In this document: one piece after another, positions 1 to 9,564 of the stretch
How the letters are laid out: every line of letters starts with the position of its first letter
Numbering within the stretch: the first letter of the stretch is position 1
DNA from: Pseudomonadota bacterium
GTDB taxonomy: Bacteria; Pseudomonadota; Gammaproteobacteria; Xanthomonadales; Xanthomonadaceae
Length of the DNA stretch: 64,000 nucleotides
Direction of reading: 5' to 3'
Assembly (NCBI GenBank): GCA_018242425.1
Contig: JAFEBX010000003.1
Coordinates: 62,001 to 126,000, forward strand
Notes under the pieces: generated by a model
Databases searched by the model: none
The model's input: the letters and a program-made list of their open reading frames with translations, nothing else
What the model was told of the DNA's origin: nothing
Program-made: the position numbers and the translations under genes

Positions 1-363
1 AGCGATCATCTCTACGTGCCGGCCAAGTCGGCGATCCTCGGCGCAGCCTGGGGCTATGTCTCGCTGTGGATCGTGTGGTGGGTGTTCAAGCAGCTCACCG
101 GCAAGAACGGCATGGGCCATGGTGACTTCAAGCTGCTGGCCGCGATCGGTGCATGGTGCGGATCGAAGGCCCTGCTCCCGACCCTGCTGATCTCCTCGGT
201 GCTGGGCGCGGTGATCGGCGCGATCCTGCTCGCCGTGCAGGGCCGCGACAAGGCCACGCCGCTGCCGTTCGGCCAATACCTGGCGCTGGCGGGATGGATC
301 GTCTTCATGTGGGGAGGACAGATCATCGACGCCTACATGCGCGTGACCGGATTGCGGCCCTGA
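1..363 (+). CDS. pilD: Prepilin peptidase / N-methyltransferase, C-terminal part (5' truncated)
   Basis: The frame is open from base 1 and stops at TGA 361-363, so only the last 120 codons are present. It reads as the end of an inner-membrane type IV prepilin leader peptidase, the aspartic protease that cleaves and methylates type IV pilins. The GHGDFK segment near window residues 38-43 matches the second catalytic-Asp motif (GxGDxK) of the family. Hydrophobic stretches fit transmembrane helices before and after it. The next gene, coaE, starts 4 bp downstream, matching the pilD-coaE order known in Xanthomonas and Pseudomonas. The N-terminal methyltransferase part and the first catalytic Asp lie outside the window. 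Confidence 0.9.
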   Translation, partial: SDHLYVPAKSAILGAAWGYVSLWIVWWVFKQLTGKNGMGHGDFKLLAAIGAWCGSKALLPTLLISSVLGAVIGAILLAVQGRDKATPLPFGQYLALAGWIVFMWGGQIIDAYMRVTGLRP

Positions 364-367
364 CGCC

Positions 368-997
368 ATGTTCTGCGTCGGATTGACCGGTGGTATCGCT
401 TCCGGAAAATCGGCCCTGGCGGATCGCCTACATGCGCGGGGCGCCTTCCTCGCCGACGCCGACGTCATCGCCCGCGAAATCGTCGCGCCCGGACAACCGG
501 CCCTCGCCGAGATCGCCGCGCACTTCGGCAACGACGTGCTCCAGGCCGATGGCAGCCTCGATCGCGCCAAGGTGCGCCAGCGCGTCTTCGGCGCCCCCGC
601 GCAACGCAAGGCACTCGAGGCGATCACCCATCCGCGTATCCGCGTCGCACTGCACGATGCCTGCATGGCCGCAGATGCGCCATATGCCGTCGCCGCGATC
701 CCGTTGCTGGCCGAAGGTGGCGGACGCACCGCGTATCCGTGGCTCGATCGCATCGTGGTGGTCGACGTGCCGGCGGAATTGCAGCGCGCGCGCCTGCTGG
801 CACGCGATGGCATCGACGCCGCGCTGGCAGACGGGATGATCGCGGCGCAGGCGACTCGCGCGCAGCGGCTGGCGATCGCCGATGACGTCGTCGAAAACAG
901 CGGCACGCTGGAAGACCTTGACCGGGCAGCCGATGCGCTCGATCGGCTGTATCGGAGTCTGGCGGAAATCAGTAGTGGTAGCGCAGTTGGGCGATGA
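368..997 (+). CDS. coaE: Dephospho-CoA kinase
   Basis: The product phosphorylates the 3'-hydroxyl of dephospho-CoA with ATP, the last step of cytosolic coenzyme A synthesis. The 209-residue protein opens with a P-loop, GGIASGKS at residues 8-15, and has the family's LLAEGG-type segment near residue 113; the length is typical for CoaE. It starts 4 bp after the prepilin peptidase stop and is probably co-transcribed with it. Its last 29 bp overlap, tail to tail, the 3' end of the yoeB toxin gene on the other strand. Confidence 0.96.
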   Translation: MFCVGLTGGIASGKSALADRLHARGAFLADADVIAREIVAPGQPALAEIAAHFGNDVLQADGSLDRAKVRQRVFGAPAQRKALEAITHPRIRVALHDACMAADAPYAVAAIPLLAEGGGRTAYPWLDRIVVVDVPAELQRARLLARDGIDAALADGMIAAQATRAQRLAIADDVVENSGTLEDLDRAADALDRLYRSLAEISSGSAVGR

Positions 998-1223
998 ACA
1001 CGGAATCATCCGTCATCCGGTACACGATCCTGTGTTCGTCATTGATCCGGCGCGACCAGTAGCCGGACAAGGCGTGCTTCAGCGGTTCCGGCTTGCCGGT
1101 ACCGGTATGCGGGGTCCTGGCGATTTCCTTGATCAGTCCGTTGATGCGCAACACGAGTTTCCTGTCGGTCTTTTGCCAATGGAGGTAGTCCTCCCAAGCC
1201 TGCTCGGAAAAGACCAATTTCAA
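969..1223 (-). CDS. yoeB: Toxin of YoeB family (ribosome-dependent mRNA interferase)
   Basis: This is the toxin half of a type II toxin-antitoxin pair; the family cleaves mRNA in the ribosomal A site. The best start is TTG at 1223-1221, which overlaps the antitoxin TGA (TTGA) and implies translational coupling. That start gives exactly 84 residues, the length of E. coli YoeB, and puts Glu46, Arg65, His83 and Tyr84 at the known catalytic positions. The GKPEPLKH and SGYWSRRI segments are strongly conserved in the family. All key residues are intact, so the toxin should be active. The 3' end overlaps coaE by 29 bp on the opposite strand. Confidence 0.92.
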   Translation of the reverse strand: MKLVFSEQAWEDYLHWQKTDRKLVLRINGLIKEIARTPHTGTGKPEPLKHALSGYWSRRINDEHRIVYRMTDDSVFIAQLRYHY

Positions 1224-1471
1224 CCCGCCAGGCTCCGCACCTTGCCTTTTCCTGATTCGAGTTCCGCAATGCTCTCGAGCAATCGCCTCATGTTCTTCGG
1301 GCTGCGCAGCAGGTAGGAGGTTTCCTCCAATGCCTTGAAGTCGTCCAGCGACATCATCACGACGGCCTGTTCGCCATTGCGGGTAATCATGATCGGCTCG
1401 TGATCCTCGCACACCCGGTTCATGGTGTCGGCGAGATTGGCACGCGCTGTGCTGTAAGTGATTGCGTCCAT
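1220..1471 (-). CDS. yefM: Antitoxin of YefM/Phd family
   Basis: This 83-residue protein neutralises YoeB and, with it, should repress its own operon. The N-terminal [13 protein letters not shown] segment is the Phd/YefM DNA-binding part, followed by the typical [16 protein letters not shown] strand and [11 protein letters not shown] helix; the C-terminal tail would wrap the toxin. The start at 1471 is chosen because GGAG lies about 7 bp upstream. A more distal Met codon at 1516 would lie inside the operator and extend beyond the family length. The stop overlaps the toxin start. Confidence 0.93.
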   Translation of the reverse strand: MDAITYSTARANLADTMNRVCEDHEPIMITRNGEQAVVMMSLDDFKALEETSYLLRSPKNMRRLLESIAELESGKGKVRSLAG

Positions 1472-1486
1472 GGGGGCTCCGCGCAT

Positions 1487-1507
1487 TTGTACATATATTT
1501 GTACAAT
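1487..1507 (-). promoter_or_regulatory. YefM-YoeB operator: two TGTACA motifs 12 bp apart
   Basis: TGTACA occurs at 1488-1493 and again at 1500-1505, with centres exactly 12 bp apart, 17 bp upstream of the yefM ATG. The AT-rich intervening DNA could hold the -10 region. TGTACA pairs with this spacing are the described recognition elements of YefM in E. coli. The autoregulatory role here is inferred from that precedent. Confidence 0.75.
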
Positions 1508-1548
1508 GCCATGCACGAAGGGTCAAGCAGGGAAATCCTGTTATTCGT

Positions 1549-2508
1549 TCAGGCTTGGTCGTGACCTGCTGTCGGCCAGAATCCGCTGATCGCGGCAACG
1601 CCCTGCGCGCCATTCCCGCGCGCGATCGCAACATCATCCATGCCCAGCCCGCCCAGTGCGTACACCGGGATTGCCGGGACATGCGCGCGCATCTCGCGGA
1701 AAACCTCCCAGCCGATGCCGGCGACACCGGGATGGCTGCGCGTCTCTTTCACCGGGCCAAGGAATGCGAACGCGCACCCCAGCGTGGCCGCAGCATCGAG
1801 TTCGGCGACGGAATGACAGGATGCCGCGAGGCGCAAGCCGTTCCAGTCCTCGTCCGTCGACATCAGCTGCGATGAACGCAGGTGCAGGCCGATATCGAGT
1901 TCGCGAGCAAGCCCGGCATCACCGTTGATCCAGGCATCGACGCCCTGCTCGCGCAGCCATGCACTCGCCCGCCCGACCAACGCGCGCCATGCTTCGGGAT
2001 GCGCGGCGGCGAAGATCGGTGCGCGCAACTGCACGCGACGAAGATCGTGGCGCACCACTGCCGCCTGCAACGACCGCAGCCAGCGATCGGCATCATCGGG
2101 TTCTGGCGTGACCAGCATGCGCTCGGGTTGCAGCAATGCCGCGACCACCGGGCCATCGGCGGGCGGCATCGGGTATTGCGTCAGCTTGTCGGGTGGCACC
2201 CAGGCCAAGGCCTGGCCATCGAGCCCGCGCGGTGCATTCCGATACGACCTGACTTCATGGACATCGAGCGTGAGCGCCTTGGGCGCATGCTGCGGCACCG
2301 CGATGATCGGCGAGCCGACCGTCGCATCGATGCCGAGCTCTTCCTGCAACTCGCGCTGCAAGGCCTGCTGCGGTGTTTCCCCCGCTTCGACCTTGCCGCC
2401 CGGGAATTCCCAGCGGCCGGCAAGATCACGACCCTGCGTGCGTCGCGCCAGCAGGATCCGTCCGCGCACGTCGCGGATCACTCCGGCGACGACGTGGATA
2501 GGTTTCAG
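1549..2508 (-). CDS. Nudix hydrolase (MutT type) fused to a ThiE/TenI-like domain
   Basis: This is a two-domain protein. The N-terminal MutT-like Nudix domain (about residues 1-130) should hydrolyse oxidised nucleotides such as 8-oxo-dGTP. Its Nudix box runs from [10 protein letters not shown] through RELQEELGI and keeps all metal-binding residues. The C-terminal domain (about 140-319) resembles the thiamine phosphate synthase/TenI TIM barrel, with FLGPVKET and YALGGL segments. The fusion is familiar in Xanthomonads and Pseudomonads. The first conventional start codon in frame is GTG at 2481, which removes half of the first MutT beta strand ([10 protein letters not shown]). The only codon restoring it is CTG at 2508, which overlaps the secA TGA, so I place the start there tentatively. 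The gene is co-directional with secA. Confidence 0.85.
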   Translation of the reverse strand: MKPIHVVAGVIRDVRGRILLARRTQGRDLAGRWEFPGGKVEAGETPQQALQRELQEELGIDATVGSPIIAVPQHAPKALTLDVHEVRSYRNAPRGLDGQALAWVPPDKLTQYPMPPADGPVVAALLQPERMLVTPEPDDADRWLRSLQAAVVRHDLRRVQLRAPIFAAAHPEAWRALVGRASAWLREQGVDAWINGDAGLARELDIGLHLRSSQLMSTDEDWNGLRLAASCHSVAELDAAATLGCAFAFLGPVKETRSHPGVAGIGWEVFREMRAHVPAIPVYALGGLGMDDVAIARGNGAQGVAAISGFWPTAGHDQA

Positions 2509-5234
2509 GCGAGCTGTCCGTGGCAGTGCTTGTACTTCTTGCCGCTACCGCAGGGGCATGGATCGTTGCGCCCGACCACCGGCGCGCCATTGGCATCGGC
2601 GAGCTGTGCCTGTTGCACCGCGCGCGCCTCCTCGTCGGCGCCATAACCGCCCATGTCCGGATGCTGGAACTGCATCTGCTGGGCAGCGGCCTGGGCCTGC
2701 TGGCGTTCGGCAGCTTCCATCGCCGCGATCTCTTCCTCGCTGCGGATGCGCACGCGGCCGAGCGTGGTGGTGACTTCGCGCTTGACGGTTTCCAGCATCT
2801 CGGAGAACAGCTGGAACGCTTCCTTCTTGTACTCGTCCTTCGGCTGCTTCTGGGCGAAGCCGCGCAGGTGGATGCCCTGGCGCAGGTAGTCCATGCGCGC
2901 GAGGTGTTCCTTCCAGTTCTGGTCGAGCACCGAGAGCATCAGGTGCTTCTCGATCATGCGCATGGTGTCGGGACCGACTTCGGCTTCCTTGGCGACGAAG
3001 TGCTGCTCGACCGCCTTCTGCACTTCTTCCTCGACGTCGGACGATTCCACGTCCTCGCGCTTGCCGATCTCCTCGACCAGCGGCAGTTGCACGCCGATCT
3101 CGTTGGCCAGTTCGGACTGCAGTCCTTCGAGGTCCCACTGGTCGTGCATCGATTCCTCGGGCACGTAGCGGCGCACGGTGTCGCTGACCACGTCGGCGCG
3201 AATGCCGTCGACGTTGTCCTTGATCGATTCCGCTTCCAGCAACTCGTCGCGCTGCTGGTAGATCACCTTGCGCTGGTCGTTGTTGACGTCGTCGAAGTCG
3301 AGCAGGTTCTTGCGGATGTCGAAGTTGTGCGCCTCGACCTTGCGCTGGGCGTTGGCGATCTGGCGCGTGACCAGCGGCGACTCGATGATGTCGTCTTCCT
3401 TCAGGCCCATGCGCTCCATCATCTTCTGCACCCAGTCGGCGGCGAAGATGCGCATCAGGTTGTCGTCCAGCGACAGGTAGAAGCGCGACGAGCCCGGATC
3501 GCCCTGGCGGCCGGAACGGCCACGCAGCTGGTTGTCGATGCGGCGGCTTTCGTGGCGTTCGGTGCCGAGGATGTGCAGGCCGCCGAGTTCCTTGACCTTC
3601 TCGTGGCGTTCCTGCCATTCGGCCTTCATGCGCGCCCTGGTGGCGTCGTCGGCCGGCGTGCCCGCGGCTTCCAGCGTCGCCAGTTCCGATTCCAGCGAAC
3701 CGCCGAGCACGATATCGGTGCCGCGGCCGGCCATGTTGGTGGCGATGGTCACCGCACCCGGGCGACCGGCCTGGGCAACGATCGTCGCTTCGCGTTCGTG
3801 CTGCTTGGCGTTCAGCACTTCGTGCGGCACGTTGAACTTGTTGAGGTAGTCGCTCAGCAGTTCCGACACTTCGATCGAGGTCGTGCCGACCAGCACCGGC
3901 TGGCCCTTCTTGTGCGCTTCCTGGATCTCGTTGGCGACCGCGCGGAACTTGCCGGCGCGATTGAGGAAGACCAGGTCCGGATGATCCTTGCGGACCATCG
4001 GGCGATGGGTCGGGATCACCACCACTTCCAGGCCGTAGATGCTCTGGAATTCGTAGGCTTCCGTATCCGCCGTGCCGGTCATGCCGGCCAGCTTGTTGTA
4101 CATGCGGAACAGGTTCTGGAAGGTGATGCTCGCCAGCGTCTGGTTCTCGCGCTGGATTTCGACGCGCTCCTTCGCTTCCACCGCCTGGTGCAGGCCATCG
4201 GACCAGCGGCGGCCCGGCAGCGTGCGGCCGGTGAATTCGTCGACGATGATGACTTCGCCGTCGCGCACGATGTAATCGACGTCCTTCTGGTAGATCGCGT
4301 TGGCGCGCAGCGCCGCGTTCAGGTGGTGGACGACGTGGATGTTCTGCGGGTTGTAGAGGCTGTCGTCCTCGCCGAGGATGCCGCCGGCGCGCAGCAGTTC
4401 TTCCGCGAGTTCCTGGCCGGATTCCGACAGATGCACCTGCTTCTGCTTCTCGTCGACCCAGAAATCGCCGACGCCGTCCTCCTTCTCCTGGCGGGTCAGG
4501 CGCGGGACGATGGCGTCGACGCGCATGTACAGTTCCGGCGAATCGTCGGCGGGACCGGAGATGATCAGCGGCGTGCGCGCTTCATCGATCAGGATCGAGT
4601 CGACTTCGTCGACGATCGCGTAATTGAGGCTGCGCTGGAAACGGTCTTCCTTCGCCAGCGCCATGTTGTCGCGCAGGTAATCGAAACCGAATTCGTTGTT
4701 GGTGCCGTAGGTGATGTCGGCGGCGTAAGCCTCGTGCTTGTCCGAATGCGGCATGCCCGGGAACACCACGCCGACCGAGAGGCCCAGCCAGTTGTAGAGC
4801 TTGCCCATCTGCGCGGCGTCGCGGCGCGCAAGGTAGTCGTTGACGGTGACGACGTGGACGCCCTTGCCTTCCAGCGCATTGAGGTACACCGGCAGCGTGC
4901 CGACCAGGGTCTTGCCCTCGCCGGTGCGCATTTCGGCGATCTTGCCCATGTGCAGCACCATGCCGCCGATCAGCTGGACGTCGTAGGGGCGCATGCCAAG
5001 CACGCGCACCGAGGCTTCGCGGCAGACCGCGAACGCTTCCGGCAGCAGCTTGTCCAGCGACTCGCCCTTGGCGTGGCGATCCTTGAATTCCTGAGTCTTG
5101 GCCTTCAGCGCGTCGTCGGACAGGGCCTGCATCTGCGGCTCAAGCGCGTTGATCTTGCGGACGATGCCGTCGAGTTGCTTGAGCAGTCGCTCGTTGCGGC
5201 TGCCGAAAACGCTGGTGAGGAGTCGGTTGAACAT
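2505..5234 (-). CDS. secA: Protein translocase ATPase SecA
   Basis: SecA drives preproteins through SecYEG using ATP; it is cytosolic and peripherally membrane bound. The 909-residue product has the Walker A segment MRTGEGKT near residue 105, the DEAD-type [15 protein letters not shown] segment, and late helicase motifs [10 protein letters not shown]. It ends in a zinc-binding SEC-C tail, [15 protein letters not shown]. The start at 5234 gives the canonical [17 protein letters not shown]-terminus; the open frame upstream is non-coding and contains hairpins. Its stop overlaps the possible CTG start of the MutT-ThiE gene. Confidence 0.98.
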   Translation of the reverse strand: MFNRLLTSVFGSRNERLLKQLDGIVRKINALEPQMQALSDDALKAKTQEFKDRHAKGESLDKLLPEAFAVCREASVRVLGMRPYDVQLIGGMVLHMGKIAEMRTGEGKTLVGTLPVYLNALEGKGVHVVTVNDYLARRDAAQMGKLYNWLGLSVGVVFPGMPHSDKHEAYAADITYGTNNEFGFDYLRDNMALAKEDRFQRSLNYAIVDEVDSILIDEARTPLIISGPADDSPELYMRVDAIVPRLTRQEKEDGVGDFWVDEKQKQVHLSESGQELAEELLRAGGILGEDDSLYNPQNIHVVHHLNAALRANAIYQKDVDYIVRDGEVIIVDEFTGRTLPGRRWSDGLHQAVEAKERVEIQRENQTLASITFQNLFRMYNKLAGMTGTADTEAYEFQSIYGLEVVVIPTHRPMVRKDHPDLVFLNRAGKFRAVANEIQEAHKKGQPVLVGTTSIEVSELLSDYLNKFNVPHEVLNAKQHEREATIVAQAGRPGAVTIATNMAGRGTDIVLGGSLESELATLEAAGTPADDATRARMKAEWQERHEKVKELGGLHILGTERHESRRIDNQLRGRSGRQGDPGSSRFYLSLDDNLMRIFAADWVQKMMERMGLKEDDIIESPLVTRQIANAQRKVEAHNFDIRKNLLDFDDVNNDQRKVIYQQRDELLEAESIKDNVDGIRADVVSDTVRRYVPEESMHDQWDLEGLQSELANEIGVQLPLVEEIGKREDVESSDVEEEVQKAVEQHFVAKEAEVGPDTMRMIEKHLMLSVLDQNWKEHLARMDYLRQGIHLRGFAQKQPKDEYKKEAFQLFSEMLETVKREVTTTLGRVRIRSEEEIAAMEAAERQQAQAAAQQMQFQHPDMGGYGADEEARAVQQAQLADANGAPVVGRNDPCPCGSGKKYKHCHGQLA

Positions 5235-5250
5235 GGAGTCGTTGGGCTCG

Positions 5251-5308
5251 AAAAACGGAAGGGCGCCAAAGCGCCATCGAAGCTGAAAGGGGCGCCGAGG
5301 CGCCCCTT
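5251..5308 (-). terminator. Tandem hairpins between the M23 gene and secA
   Basis: Two GC-rich inverted repeats lie downstream of the M23 gene on its strand. A 10-bp perfect stem occupies 5287-5296 with 5299-5308. A 5-bp stem, GGCGC with GCGCC, at 5262-5275 is followed on the minus strand by CTTCC and then five T at 5255-5251. The second could be an intrinsic terminator separating the M23 transcript from secA. Part of this region may instead be the secA leader. Confidence 0.5.
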
Positions 5309-5355
5309 GGAACCGTACATTGTAGCTGGGGACGGGATCGCCCGCCCTCAAGCCC

Positions 5356-6384
5356 TCAGCCGCGCTTCACCGAGGAACGCCCGGCCAGGAAGGGCGCCGG
5401 ATTCACGTAGGCGCCGTCCTTCCACACCTCCAGATGCACGTGCGCGCCGGTGGAGCGACCGGTAGAACCGGCCTTGGCGATCTCGGTCCCGGCTCGCACC
5501 AGGTCGCCGACATGCTCGAGCAGCTGCGAGTTGTGGGCATAGCGGGTGACGTAGCCGTTGCCGTGGTCGACCTCGATCACGTTGCCGTAGCCGGTGCGTT
5601 GGCCGACGAAGCTGACCACGCCATCGGCGACGGCGTACACCGGATCGCCGACCTGGGCAGCGAAATCGATGCCCTTGTGGAACTGTTCACCGGCACCGAA
5701 GGGATCGGCACGCGCGCCGAAGGTCGAGGTCACGTAGCTGTGCGCGGTCGGCGCGATCGCCCGTTCCAGGCTGCCCTTGGCGGTGCGGCTGGCGAGCAGC
5801 GTGTCGAGCACGGTGAGCTGGCCACCGGCGCTGTCGAACTGGGCCTGCACGGCATCGAGGCCGCTGCGCATCTGCTCAGGGGTGATATCGCTGGCGGGAC
5901 CGCCACCACCCTGGCCGATCGGCGCCGAGAAGTTGAATTCGCCACCCTGCAGGCCACTGGCATCGACCAGGCGCTGGCCCACGGCATTCAGGCGGGTCGC
6001 TTGCGCCTGCAATTCGGCGAGGCGCGCCGACATCGCATTGAGTTCGCGCTGGCTGTCGCGGCGGATCTGCTCGGTGCCGGCGGTCTGGGCGGCCAATTCT
6101 GCGTGATCGAACGCCGCCATCGCCGAAAGACCACCCATCAGGCCCACCACCAGTGCCGCGGCAAGCGCGCGATACGGAGCGCGGGCCAGGCGCTGGCCTC
6201 CACGCGCCAGCAGGCGCTGGGCCGTCGCGCGCAGGCGCGAACCCAGGCTCGACACCGGCGCCTCGACGTGGAAGCGCGGGTGGAACACGAAGCGATAGCC
6301 CGGATCCTTGCGGACCCAGCTGCGGCTCACGCGCGGGCGTTTAAAGTGTCGTACGGCCTTGTAGCCTGAACCTGTCTTCTTCAA
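5356..6384 (-). CDS. M23-family (LytM) metallopeptidase, membrane anchored
   Basis: This is a predicted murein hydrolase or division-associated LytM protein. A basic cytoplasmic N-terminus (1-70) precedes one transmembrane helix (about 72-92), a probable coiled coil (93-135), a Gly-rich linker, and a C-terminal M23 domain (about 225-325). The zinc motifs HKGID (HxxxD) and HVH are both intact, so the domain should be catalytic rather than an EnvC-like degenerate one. The start is TTG at 6384 with GGAGA about 6 bp upstream; there is no better in-frame ATG. The divergent DUF721 gene begins only 11 bp away. The next co-directional gene is secA. Confidence 0.9.
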   Translation of the reverse strand: MKKTGSGYKAVRHFKRPRVSRSWVRKDPGYRFVFHPRFHVEAPVSSLGSRLRATAQRLLARGGQRLARAPYRALAAALVVGLMGGLSAMAAFDHAELAAQTAGTEQIRRDSQRELNAMSARLAELQAQATRLNAVGQRLVDASGLQGGEFNFSAPIGQGGGGPASDITPEQMRSGLDAVQAQFDSAGGQLTVLDTLLASRTAKGSLERAIAPTAHSYVTSTFGARADPFGAGEQFHKGIDFAAQVGDPVYAVADGVVSFVGQRTGYGNVIEVDHGNGYVTRYAHNSQLLEHVGDLVRAGTEIAKAGSTGRSTGAHVHLEVWKDGAYVNPAPFLAGRSSVKRG

Positions 6385-6395
6385 CGTCGTCTCCG

Positions 6396-6917
6396 ATGTC
6401 CAAACCGCGCGTTCCTCGACAAACTCCGCCCCGCTCCGTCCCGAGCGCCTGGCAGGCCGCCCTGGCCGGCGGTGCCGCCGACCCGCTGAAGCGGGCCGAG
6501 TGGCTGGCGTCGCTGGATCACCAGCTGCGCATCGCCTTGCCTTTGCAGTTGGCCGCGCATGCCCGGCTGGCCAACGTCGATGGAAACCGCCTGGTGTATT
6601 CAGTGGATGGCCCGGCCTGGAGCAGTCGCCTGCGCCTGTCCGGTGATGCCATCCTCGAAGCCGCCCGTTCCCTGGGACTGGCCGTGGATGCGTTGGCGAT
6701 CCGCGTGGTGCGGATGCCTGCGCAGCCGGGGGTGGGAGTCACGCCGCCCACGCCCCGTGGATCTGCTTCCGGCAGCGAGCGGAATGCCCTGAGGACCGTG
6801 CGCGCACTGATTGCGCAGGGACCTGCCGGGGATCCGGGTGATGAAAACGCACCCAAATCCACCCGGGCGGATCGGTTGCGCGCACGGCGCCCTTCCCGAC
6901 CGGAGGGTGCATCCTAG
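6396..6917 (+). CDS. DUF721 protein, DciA-like (replicative helicase loader family)
   Basis: The N-terminal 100 residues fit the DUF721 domain: a basic Trp-containing start, LDHQLRIALPLQLAAHARLANV, and an LVYSVDGPAWSSRLRL strand-helix segment. DUF721 is the DciA family, which loads DnaB helicase in bacteria that lack DnaC. Residues 105-173 are Pro/Gly/Arg-rich and probably disordered, as in other DciA proteins. The start lies 11 bp from the divergent M23 gene, and I see no strong Shine-Dalgarno sequence. The gene converges on lpxC. Assignment to DciA function is family-based inference. Confidence 0.8.
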   Translation: MSKPRVPRQTPPRSVPSAWQAALAGGAADPLKRAEWLASLDHQLRIALPLQLAAHARLANVDGNRLVYSVDGPAWSSRLRLSGDAILEAARSLGLAVDALAIRVVRMPAQPGVGVTPPTPRGSASGSERNALRTVRALIAQGPAGDPGDENAPKSTRADRLRARRPSRPEGAS

Positions 6918-6963
6918 GGGGGTTGGCGACCCGGGGTGTTAAAGGATCGCTGGCTGTTCAGCC

Positions 6964-7887
6964 TCAAACCGGGACGTAGGTCCCATAAATGGCCGGCCGC
7001 TGGGCCAGATCGGCCGCCGGCTCGTCCTCGAAAGTGGCCAGTTCCCAGGCATCGGTCGTGGCCAGCACCTGGCGGACCAGGGCGTTGTTGAGGGCGTGCC
7101 CGGACTTGTAGCCGGTATAGGCGCCCAGCACCGGATGGCCGAGCAGGTAGAGATCGCCGACGGCGTCGAGGATCTTGTGGCGGACGAATTCATCGGCGTA
7201 ACGCAGGCCGTCCTCGTTCAGCACCCGGAACTCGTCGAGAACAATCGCGTTGTCCATCGAGCCGCCGAGGCCGAGGTTGCGCTCGCGCATGAACTCAAGG
7301 TCGCGCATGAAACCGAAGGTGCGCGCACGACTGACTTCACGGATGTAGCTGGCGGTCGAGAAATCGACCGTCGCCCGCGACAGCGATGCCGGGATCGCCG
7401 GATGGTTGAAGTCGACGGTGAAGTCGAGGCGGAAGCCGTCATGCGGATCGAAGGCGGCGCGCTTGTCGCCGTCGCGCACTTCGATCGTCTTCTTGATGCG
7501 GATGAACTTCTTCGCCTTGTCCTGCTCGACGATGCCCGCCGACTGCAGCAGGAACACGAAGGGGCTGGACGATCCGTCCATGATCGGCACTTCCGGCGCC
7601 GACAGGTCGATCCAGGCATTGTCGATGCCGAGCCCGGCGAGGGCCGACATCAGGTGTTCGACGGTGTTGACGCGCACGCCATCGGTGGCGAGGCCGGTGC
7701 ACAACATGGTTTCGCTGACCAGGTCGCCGCGCGCGGGAAGCTCCACCACGGGGTCGAGATCGACGCGCCGGAACACGATGCCGGTATCCACCGGCGCCGG
7801 GCGCAAGGTCAGGAACACCTTTTCGCCGCCATGCAGGCCGACTCCGGTCGCACGGATGACGTTTCGCAATGTGCGTTGACGGATCAT
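6964..7887 (-). CDS. lpxC: UDP-3-O-acyl-N-acetylglucosamine deacetylase
   Basis: LpxC is the zinc-dependent committed step of lipid A synthesis in the cytosol. The 307-residue protein has the expected family length. EHLMSA (zinc His78), [14 protein letters not shown] (second zinc His and the zinc Asp) and the KSGHALNN segment are all present. It follows ftsZ on the same strand, as at the end of the E. coli dcw region, but a 284-bp gap with a possible terminator separates them, so it probably has its own promoter. Confidence 0.98.
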   Translation of the reverse strand: MIRQRTLRNVIRATGVGLHGGEKVFLTLRPAPVDTGIVFRRVDLDPVVELPARGDLVSETMLCTGLATDGVRVNTVEHLMSALAGLGIDNAWIDLSAPEVPIMDGSSSPFVFLLQSAGIVEQDKAKKFIRIKKTIEVRDGDKRAAFDPHDGFRLDFTVDFNHPAIPASLSRATVDFSTASYIREVSRARTFGFMRDLEFMRERNLGLGGSMDNAIVLDEFRVLNEDGLRYADEFVRHKILDAVGDLYLLGHPVLGAYTGYKSGHALNNALVRQVLATTDAWELATFEDEPAADLAQRPAIYGTYVPV

Positions 7888-8050
7888 GCGCTGGTTGGAT
7901 CGACGGCCTTGGGAAATAAAGACGCGTCGCCCGACTCGCGGTTGACGCAGCGGTTCAGGTTACCACGGCGCCGCGACGGCACTCATATGCAACATGAATG
8001 AGCGCGTCGCAACGCGCATGGAACTTCAGGCACGAGCTTTTTCGGGGGAA

Positions 8051-8082
8051 AGAAGTCCCCGCCAGCGGCGCAGCTAGCGGGG
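8051..8082 (-). terminator. Possible terminator downstream of ftsZ
   Basis: A 10-bp stem (8057-8066 with 8073-8082, 6-base loop, one G-T pair) lies about 90 bp after the ftsZ stop. On the minus strand it is followed by ACTTCTTTC, a weak T-rich tract. The rest of the 7888-8171 gap holds the lpxC leader and a direct repeat of GACCGGCCGGCC near 8095 and 8145. No strong lpxC promoter is recognisable. Confidence 0.4.
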
Positions 8083-8171
8083 GTGGATCAAGCCGACCGG
8101 CCGGCCCCTCGCGCCCGCGAGGGAGGGTGTGGGCGGCGTCGGGACCGGCCGGCCAGAACTTGCCCGGACGA

Positions 8172-9425
8172 TCAGTCCGCCTGGCGGCGGAGGAAGGCCG
8201 GGATGTTGAGGTAGTCGCTCGGGAGGTCGGCGATCGCCGGGGCCGCGCTCGGCTCCGCCGCACTGGCCGCGCCCTGGCTGCGTCCACGCAACACCGACGA
8301 AATCGATTGGGTCGGGTTGTAGGGATCGCTGACCGCATCGACCGGGAGACCGGTGGTGCCGTCGAGCTTGACCTGAGGACGGACCAGCTCCACCTGCGGA
8401 CGACGCTGCGGGGCGCTGGCGCGCTCGTAGCTGTCGGTGCGCGGGGCGATGCGTCCGGCGTTGACCGGGTTGAGGCCGGTGGCGACGACGGTGACGCGCA
8501 CTTCGTCCTGCATGTCGGGATCGAGCACGGTACCGATGACGACGGTCGCGTCTTCCGAGGCGAAGTTCTCCACCGTGCGGCCGACTTCGTCGAACTCGGC
8601 CATGGTGAAGTCGGGGCCAGCGGTAATGTTGACCAGGATGCCGTTGGCGCCGGACAAGTTGACGTCGTCGAGCAGCGGGTTCTGGATCGCGGCTTCGGCG
8701 GCGGCCTGGGCGCGGTCATCGCCACGCGCGTGGCCGGTGCCCATCATCGCCAGGCCCATTTCGCTCATCACGGTGCGGACGTCGGCGAAGTCGACGTTGA
8801 TCAGGCCCGGACGGACGATCAGGTCGGCGATGCCCTGCACCGCACCCTGCAGCACGTCGTTGGCGGCGCGGAACGCCTGCACCATCGTCGCGTTGCGGCC
8901 GAGCACGGTGATCAGCTTTTCGTTGGGAATGGTGATCAGCGAATCGACGTGCTGCGACAGTTCCTCGATGCCCTTGAGCGCGACCTGCATGCGGCGACGG
9001 CCTTCGAACGGGAACGGCTTGGTCACGACGGCGACGGTGAGGACGCCCATCTCCTTGGCCAGCTGCGCGACGACAGGCGCCGCACCGGTGCCGGTGCCGC
9101 CGCCCATGCCGGCGGTGATGAAGACCATGTCGGCGCCGTGCAGCGCTTCGATGATGCGTTCGCGATCTTCCAGCGCGGCCTGGCGGCCGACTTCCGGATT
9201 CGCGCCCGCGCCGAGGCCCTTGGTGACGTTGCCACCGAGCTGCAGCTGCATCTTCGCGCCGCAGTTCTTGATCGCCTGCGCATCGGTATTGGCGGTGATG
9301 AACTCCACGCCTTCGATGCTGCTGTTGACCATGTGCGCGACGGCATTGCCGCCACCGCCGCCAACGCCGACCACCTTGATGACCGCGTTCGGGGTCATCC
9401 GCTCAACCAATTCAAACTGTGCCAT
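8172..9425 (-). CDS. ftsZ: Cell division protein FtsZ
   Basis: FtsZ is the tubulin-like GTPase that forms the Z ring. The 417-residue protein has the [12 protein letters not shown] nucleotide-binding start, the tubulin signature [10 protein letters not shown] near residue 108, and the conserved C-terminal peptide [12 protein letters not shown] that binds FtsA and ZipA. GAGGGAA about 7 bp upstream supports the start. A 139-bp gap separates it from ftsA, the only sizeable gap inside the dcw cluster, so extra ftsZ-specific transcription is likely although no clear promoter is visible. Confidence 0.99.
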   Translation of the reverse strand: MAQFELVERMTPNAVIKVVGVGGGGGNAVAHMVNSSIEGVEFITANTDAQAIKNCGAKMQLQLGGNVTKGLGAGANPEVGRQAALEDRERIIEALHGADMVFITAGMGGGTGTGAAPVVAQLAKEMGVLTVAVVTKPFPFEGRRRMQVALKGIEELSQHVDSLITIPNEKLITVLGRNATMVQAFRAANDVLQGAVQGIADLIVRPGLINVDFADVRTVMSEMGLAMMGTGHARGDDRAQAAAEAAIQNPLLDDVNLSGANGILVNITAGPDFTMAEFDEVGRTVENFASEDATVVIGTVLDPDMQDEVRVTVVATGLNPVNAGRIAPRTDSYERASAPQRRPQVELVRPQVKLDGTTGLPVDAVSDPYNPTQSISSVLRGRSQGAASAAEPSAAPAIADLPSDYLNIPAFLRRQAD

Positions 9426-9564
9426 GTGTATTCCCTCGCTGTGTGTGTCGATGCCATCGGCGGGATGCGCCTCCCGTGGACCCTCTGGCGATGTATTGCA
9501 TTGCTGCGTTGCTGTTGCTTCGTTTCATTACGTATTGCGATGTCGCACTTGCCTTGCCGCGGCC

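Noticed and set aside
969..1727. A 252-codon frame that includes the YoeB sequence at its end
   Set aside because: The first two thirds run through antitoxin and intergenic sequence in another frame; only the last 84 codons match YoeB, starting at TTG 1223.
2520..5465. A 981-codon plus-strand open frame opposite secA
   Set aside because: It mirrors secA codons, has no recognisable domain, and is explained by the high GC content.
8095..8156. Direct repeat GACCGGCCGGCC in the ftsZ-lpxC gap as a mobile-element trace
   Set aside because: It is only 12 bp and GC-rich, with no associated inverted repeats or transposase; it may be chance.
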